Shown: positions 8,504 to 11,723 of the stretch, one piece after another | Numbering within the stretch: the stretch's first letter is position 1 | Layout of the letters: every line of letters begins with the position of its first letter | Assembly: GCA_025351615.1 (NCBI GenBank) | Contig: JANXVP010000049.1 | Coordinates: forward strand, 1 to 11,723 | Direction of reading: 5' to 3' | DNA from: Ramlibacter sp. | GTDB lineage: Bacteria > Pseudomonadota > Gammaproteobacteria > Burkholderiales > Burkholderiaceae_C | DNA: 11,723 bases | Notes under the pieces: model-generated | Seen by the model: only the letters and a program-made list of their open reading frames with translations | What the model was told of the DNA's origin: nothing | Database searches by the model: none | Made by a program: the position numbers and the translations under genes

Positions 8504-9244
8504 TCAGGTGACCAGCGCATCGCGCACCGCGCTGAGCTGGCGGCGCGATACCGCAAGCACTTCCTCGATCCCGTTCAGGCGCACGGCCCAGACTTCACCT
8601 TCGTCGGGATCGTCGTGTTTTTCAAGCGCCCGCAGCGCGTTGCGCGCCACCAGCGCGTTGCGGTGCACGCGCATGAACTGCGCTACATACTTGTCTTCCA
8701 GCTCGCTCAAAGAAGCATCGAGAATATAGCTTCTGGCGGCGGTGCGGACCGTGACGTATTTGAGTTCGGCTTTGAAATACAACACTTCGGTCAAGGGCAC
8801 GCGCTCGGTCCGGCCGCGGTCCTGGATCACCAGCGCCTCCGGCTGTGCTTCAGGCTGTATGCCACGCACCGCAATGCTGGACCGCTCCACTTTCAGCAGC
8901 GCCATCTGCAGCCGCTCGAGCCGCACCGGCTTGGTCAGATAGTCGGCCGCTTCCAGCTCGAAAGCCTCCACCGCATGCTCCGCATGCGCCGTGACAAAGA
9001 TGATTGCGGGCGGATTCGCGAGCATGCGCATCGCTTGCGCCAGCGCGAGCCCATCCGCGCCTGGCATGCGGATGTCCAGCAGTACGGCATCGAAGGAATG
9101 GCGGCGCAGCAGCTCCATGGCCTGCGTTGCATTGGCCGCTTCGCCGCCGACGCGCGCCGTGGGCGAAGTGCAGTCGCCCAGCAGCGTGCGCAGGCGCGAC
9201 CGGGCCAGTGGTTCATCGTCGACAACCAGCACTTGCAAAGTCAT
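8504..9244 (-). CDS. LytTR-family response regulator (AlgR-like)
   Basis: A 246-residue cytoplasmic transcription factor with an N-terminal receiver and a C-terminal LytTR DNA-binding domain, the layout of AlgR and LytR. Receiver residues are all present: acidic pair D9/D10 in VVDDEP, phospho-acceptor D57 in LLDIRMPGADG, T85 and K105 in LTKPV. The LytTR domain spans about 138-240, with the family-typical FMRVHRNALV at 190-199. The expected partner is the membrane kinase encoded 22 bp upstream. The frame is open for 49 codons more upstream, running into the kinase gene, but ATG 9242-9244 is chosen because AGGGAG lies 6 bases ahead and the receiver's first strand starts right after it. The AlgR-like class is clear; target genes cannot be read from the sequence. 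The neighbouring AI-2E-family gene is a candidate target because it is in the same likely operon. Confidence 0.95.
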   Translation of the reverse strand: MTLQVLVVDDEPLARSRLRTLLGDCTSPTARVGGEAANATQAMELLRRHSFDAVLLDIRMPGADGLALAQAMRMLANPPAIIFVTAHAEHAVEAFELEAADYLTKPVRLERLQMALLKVERSSIAVRGIQPEAQPEALVIQDRGRTERVPLTEVLYFKAELKYVTVRTAARSYILDASLSELEDKYVAQFMRVHRNALVARNALRALEKHDDPDEGEVWAVRLNGIEEVLAVSRRQLSAVRDALVT

Positions 9245-9250
9245 TGCGGT

Positions 9251-9256
9251 CTCCCT
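9251..9256 (-). promoter_or_regulatory. Ribosome binding site of the response regulator
   Basis: On the minus strand this reads AGGGAG, 6 bases before ATG 9242-9244, inside the 22-bp gap after the kinase stop codon. It fixes the start against the longer overlapping frame. Confidence 0.75.
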
Positions 9257-9266
9257 GGACAGCCTG

Positions 9267-10298
9267 TCATGCCGGCACCTCGATCCGCACCTGGTACACG
9301 CCTTCCACCAGCGCGGTTTTGAACTGCCCCTGCACGTCGTGCAGCAGGCGCAGCCGATCCCGTACGTTGTCCTGCGCCACCCCATGCCCACGCTGCCCCT
9401 GCCCTGCCGGCACCGTGTTGGTCACCTTGATCACGACGATGCCGCCACGCCTTTGGGTGCTGATGCGGACCTGGGCGCCGCTGGCGCTGGGCTCCACGCC
9501 GTGCTTCACCGCATTCTCCACCAGCGGCTGCAGCACCAGCGGAGGCACCTTGGCGTTGCCCGCATCCGGATCGAGCGCCCACTCCACCCGCAGCCGCTCG
9601 CCGAAACGAACCTGCTCGATGCCCAGATAGCGGCGGGCCAGGGCGACCTCCTGCTCCAGCGTCACCGATTCCCCCTGGTCGACCAGTGCACTGCGAAACA
9701 GGTCGCTCAGGTCTTCAAGCAGGGTTTCGGCGCGTGCGGGGTCGTCGCGCACCAGCGCGATCGCGCTGTTGAGGGTGTTGAAAAGGAAGTGCGGCCGGAT
9801 GCGCGCCTGTAATTCGGACAGCCGCGCCGCGGTCGCCGCCGGCGTGCGCCCCTTGGCGCGCAGGAACAACGCCACCACCAGCAGCGCGGACAGCATCGCA
9901 CCAGTGAACGCGGAGGCCAGCCAGGGCGCGCTGGTCGTGATGGCGGTCATGCGCAGCAAGCCACAGCCGTAAACCCCGGCGATCGCTCCGAGAGCGACGC
10001 CGAAGGCAGCCTGGAAAGGCGGCAGCAAGCGCTCCAGCCGGCCCTTGAGGCTGCAGGCCACGATCAACCATGCCAGGGTCGCGGGCAACGCGGCCCCGGT
10101 CAGCACCGAAACCCGCAGCAACCAGTCCAGCAGGCCGGCAGCCCCGAACATCGCGCCCGTCATCATCGTGGCCTCGACGAACAGGACCGCGCGCATGATG
10201 ACCCCGACATGGCATGCATCGAAGACCAGAACCCGGGGCGGTTCGGGCCGCTCGACGAGCTCGTCCATGAAGGTCGATAAAATTTGCGAGTCTTTCAT
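9267..10298 (-). CDS. LytS/AlgZ-type membrane sensor histidine kinase
   Basis: A 343-residue inner-membrane sensor kinase of the His_kinase (PF06580) plus HATPase_c type. About four membrane segments lie at 35-55, 64-84, 95-115 and 128-148, with no sizeable periplasmic sensor domain. The dimerisation/phospho-acceptor block is [12 protein letters not shown], with the likely phosphorylated His at 170. The ATP-binding part has LVENAVKHG (N262) and a glycine-containing block [13 protein letters not shown] (304-316). The gene ends at TGA 9267-9269, 22 bp before the response regulator, its likely partner. Start is uncertain: ATG 10296-10298 is used here; ATG 10335-10337 would add 13 residues and overlap the argH start, and ATG 10266-10268 would remove 10. 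None has a clear ribosome binding site. The signal sensed is unknown. A kinase-regulator pair of this class beside argH is a recurring arrangement in beta- and gammaproteobacteria (algZ-algR in Pseudomonas). Confidence 0.93.
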   Translation of the reverse strand: MKDSQILSTFMDELVERPEPPRVLVFDACHVGVIMRAVLFVEATMMTGAMFGAAGLLDWLLRVSVLTGAALPATLAWLIVACSLKGRLERLLPPFQAAFGVALGAIAGVYGCGLLRMTAITTSAPWLASAFTGAMLSALLVVALFLRAKGRTPAATAARLSELQARIRPHFLFNTLNSAIALVRDDPARAETLLEDLSDLFRSALVDQGESVTLEQEVALARRYLGIEQVRFGERLRVEWALDPDAGNAKVPPLVLQPLVENAVKHGVEPSASGAQVRISTQRRGGIVVIKVTNTVPAGQGQRGHGVAQDNVRDRLRLLHDVQGQFKTALVEGVYQVRIEVPA

Positions 10299-10330
10299 TT
10301 CAATTGGGGTCAGATCCCGATTATTGCCCC
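10299..10330. promoter_or_regulatory. Short divergent intergenic region, kinase and argH
   Basis: Only 32 bases separate the chosen kinase start from the argH start, so control elements for both genes must lie here or inside the coding ends. It contains GGGGTCAGATCCC (10306-10318), an imperfect inverted repeat, and a GGGG/CCCC pair (10306-10309 and 10327-10330). TAAAAT at 10278-10283, within the kinase N-terminus, could be a -10 element for argH, but I see no good -35. There is no clear ribosome binding site before argH. Confidence 0.35.
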
Positions 10331-11723
10331 ATGACATCCAGCCAACTCGATAAAAAGTCCCAAGCGTGGTCGGCCCTGTTTTCCGAGCCCATGAATGAGT
10401 TGGTCAAGCGCTACACCGCCAGTGTTTTCTTCGACAAGCGGCTGTGGCAAGCCGACATCGAAGGCTCTCTGGCCCACGCGGCCATGCTGGCAGCGCAGGG
10501 CATCATTTCCAAGGCGGACTACGGCGCCATCGACAAGGCAATGACGCAAATCCGCCAGGAAATCGAATCTGGGGCCTTCGAATGGAAACTGGATCTCGAA
10601 GACGTGCACCTGAACATCGAGGCGCGCCTGACACAGCTTGCGGGGGACGCCGGCAAGCGCTTGCACACAGGCCGCAGCCGCAACGACCAGGTCGCGACCG
10701 ACGTCCGCCTTTGGCTGCGCGCCGAGATCGACCTGATCGCGGCGCTGCTGACCGACCTGCAAAAGGCGCTGGTAGCCATCGCCGCGAAAAACGTCGAAGT
10801 GATCCTTCCCGGCTTCACCCACCTGCAGGTGGCCCAGCCCGTGAGCTTTGGCCATCACATGCTGGCGTACGTGGAGATGTTCAGCCGCGACGCCGAGCGC
10901 ATGCAGGACGTGCGCAAGCGCGTCAACCACCTGCCGCTGGGAGCGGCGGCGCTGGCAGGCACCAGCTATCCGCTGGACCGCGAACAGGTGGCGCGCACGC
11001 TGGCGATGGTGGATGACAAAGGCATCGCCTGCGTCTGCCAGAACTCGCTGGACGCCGTGAGCGACCGCGACTTTGCGATCGAATTCACGGGCGCCGCGTC
11101 GCTGGCGATGATCCATATCAGCCGGTTGTCCGAGGAACTGGTGCTCTGGATGAGCCAGAGCTTCGGCTTCATCGAGATTGCCGATCGGTTTTGCACCGGC
11201 TCGTCGATCATGCCGCAGAAGAAAAATCCGGACGTGCCGGAACTGGCCCGCGGAAAAACAGGGCGCGTTGTCGGCCACCTGATGGGGCTGCTGACCCTGA
11301 TGAAGGGCCAGCCCCTGGCCTACAACAAGGACAACCAGGAAGACAAGGAACCGCTGTTCGACACCGTGGACACCCTGAAGGACACGTTGCGAATCTTCGC
11401 GGAGATGGTCAGCGGCATCACGGTCAAACCCGAGGCGATGGAAAAGGCGGCGCTCAAGGGCTACGCCACCGCGACCGACCTCGCCGACTACCTGGTGAAA
11501 AAGGGCTTGCCCTTTCGCGACGCCCACGAAACCGTCGCCCATGCGGTCAAGGCGGCGACCTCGCACCAGGTCGACCTGTCGGAACTGCCGCTTTCCGTCT
11601 TGCAGCAGTTCCATCCGCAGATCGGCAAGGATGTCTACGACGTGCTGAGCCTGCGGGGCTCGCTGAACGCACGCAACGTCCTGGGCGGTACGGCGCCGGA
11701 GCAGGTCCGCCGGCAGATCGAGC
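10331..11723 (+). CDS. argH: Argininosuccinate lyase, 3' end cut by the window
   Basis: Catalyses the last step of arginine biosynthesis: argininosuccinate to arginine plus fumarate, as a cytoplasmic homotetramer of the fumarase/aspartase superfamily. 464 residues are visible. Characteristic segments: [13 protein letters not shown] (112-124), [10 protein letters not shown] with His164 in the family's catalytic THLQ site (161-170), and the superfamily signature loop [12 protein letters not shown] (290-301), which carries the catalytic serine. DNQEDKEP (334-341) is also typical. Homologues are about 460-475 residues, so only about the last ten codons are missing; no internal damage is seen. ATG 10331-10333 is chosen because [20 protein letters not shown] is the N-terminus usual for betaproteobacterial ArgH, although no good ribosome binding site precedes it. 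It is divergent from the kinase gene. Confidence 0.97.
   Translation, partial: MTSSQLDKKSQAWSALFSEPMNELVKRYTASVFFDKRLWQADIEGSLAHAAMLAAQGIISKADYGAIDKAMTQIRQEIESGAFEWKLDLEDVHLNIEARLTQLAGDAGKRLHTGRSRNDQVATDVRLWLRAEIDLIAALLTDLQKALVAIAAKNVEVILPGFTHLQVAQPVSFGHHMLAYVEMFSRDAERMQDVRKRVNHLPLGAAALAGTSYPLDREQVARTLAMVDDKGIACVCQNSLDAVSDRDFAIEFTGAASLAMIHISRLSEELVLWMSQSFGFIEIADRFCTGSSIMPQKKNPDVPELARGKTGRVVGHLMGLLTLMKGQPLAYNKDNQEDKEPLFDTVDTLKDTLRIFAEMVSGITVKPEAMEKAALKGYATATDLADYLVKKGLPFRDAHETVAHAVKAATSHQVDLSELPLSVLQQFHPQIGKDVYDVLSLRGSLNARNVLGGTAPEQVRRQIE

Noticed and set aside
10331..10400. Possible frameshift near the argH N-terminus
   Set aside because: Recounting the bases shows ATG 10331 and the downstream conserved frame (for example ATG 10391) are in the same phase, so the reading frame is intact.
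10310..11614. 434-codon minus-strand frame opposite argH
   Set aside because: The plus strand encodes an intact ArgH with the signature loop; the antisense product has no recognisable domain.
1..11723. CRISPR arrays, tRNA/rRNA genes, insertion sequences, phage or defence genes
   Set aside because: No regular direct repeats, transposase-like or integrase-like frames, terminal inverted repeats or RNA gene signatures were seen by reading either strand.

Overview
The window looks like chromosomal DNA of a GC-rich proteobacterium. From base 768 onward it fits a Burkholderiales-type betaproteobacterium: argininosuccinate lyase (argH) reads like those of Burkholderiales, and it sits divergently next to a LytS/AlgZ-type histidine kinase and a LytTR response regulator, an arrangement known in beta- and gammaproteobacteria. 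The first ~763 bases look different. They have lower GC (about 58% by hand count of bases 1-240, against about 65% for 1021-1260), and their hydrolase resembles Xanthomonadales-like homologues. These taxonomic statements are from memory, not from a search.

Layout. (1) 2-763, minus: an alpha/beta hydrolase of the YheT type, cut by the window edge at its 3' end and lacking its normal N-terminus. (2) 764-770: a junction where this gene and the next meet head to head, each missing its 5' end, with no promoter-sized gap. (3) 771-7334, plus: a very large NdvB/ChvB-type cyclic beta-1,2-glucan synthase lacking roughly the first 600 residues of the family. (4) 7303-8469, minus: an AI-2E-family (PerM-like) membrane protein whose 3' end overlaps the glucan synthase by 32 bp. 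(5) 8504-9244 and 9267-10298, minus: a LytTR response regulator and its membrane histidine kinase, apparently in one operon (kinase, regulator, transporter) with gaps of 22 and 34 bp. (6) 10331 to the window end, plus: argH, missing only its last few codons.

How the genes relate. The kinase and regulator form a complete two-component pair with all key phosphotransfer residues. Their tight spacing to the AI-2E gene suggests co-expression. The glucan synthase makes a periplasmic/envelope glucan in characterised bacteria, but the truncated form here should not be an active synthase. argH is arginine biosynthesis and probably shares only a short divergent promoter region with the kinase.

There is almost no non-coding DNA. 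I found no tRNA, rRNA, CRISPR, insertion sequence or phage gene, and no convincing unknown system. The most notable point is the abrupt join at about base 765, which may be an assembly chimera or a real rearrangement.
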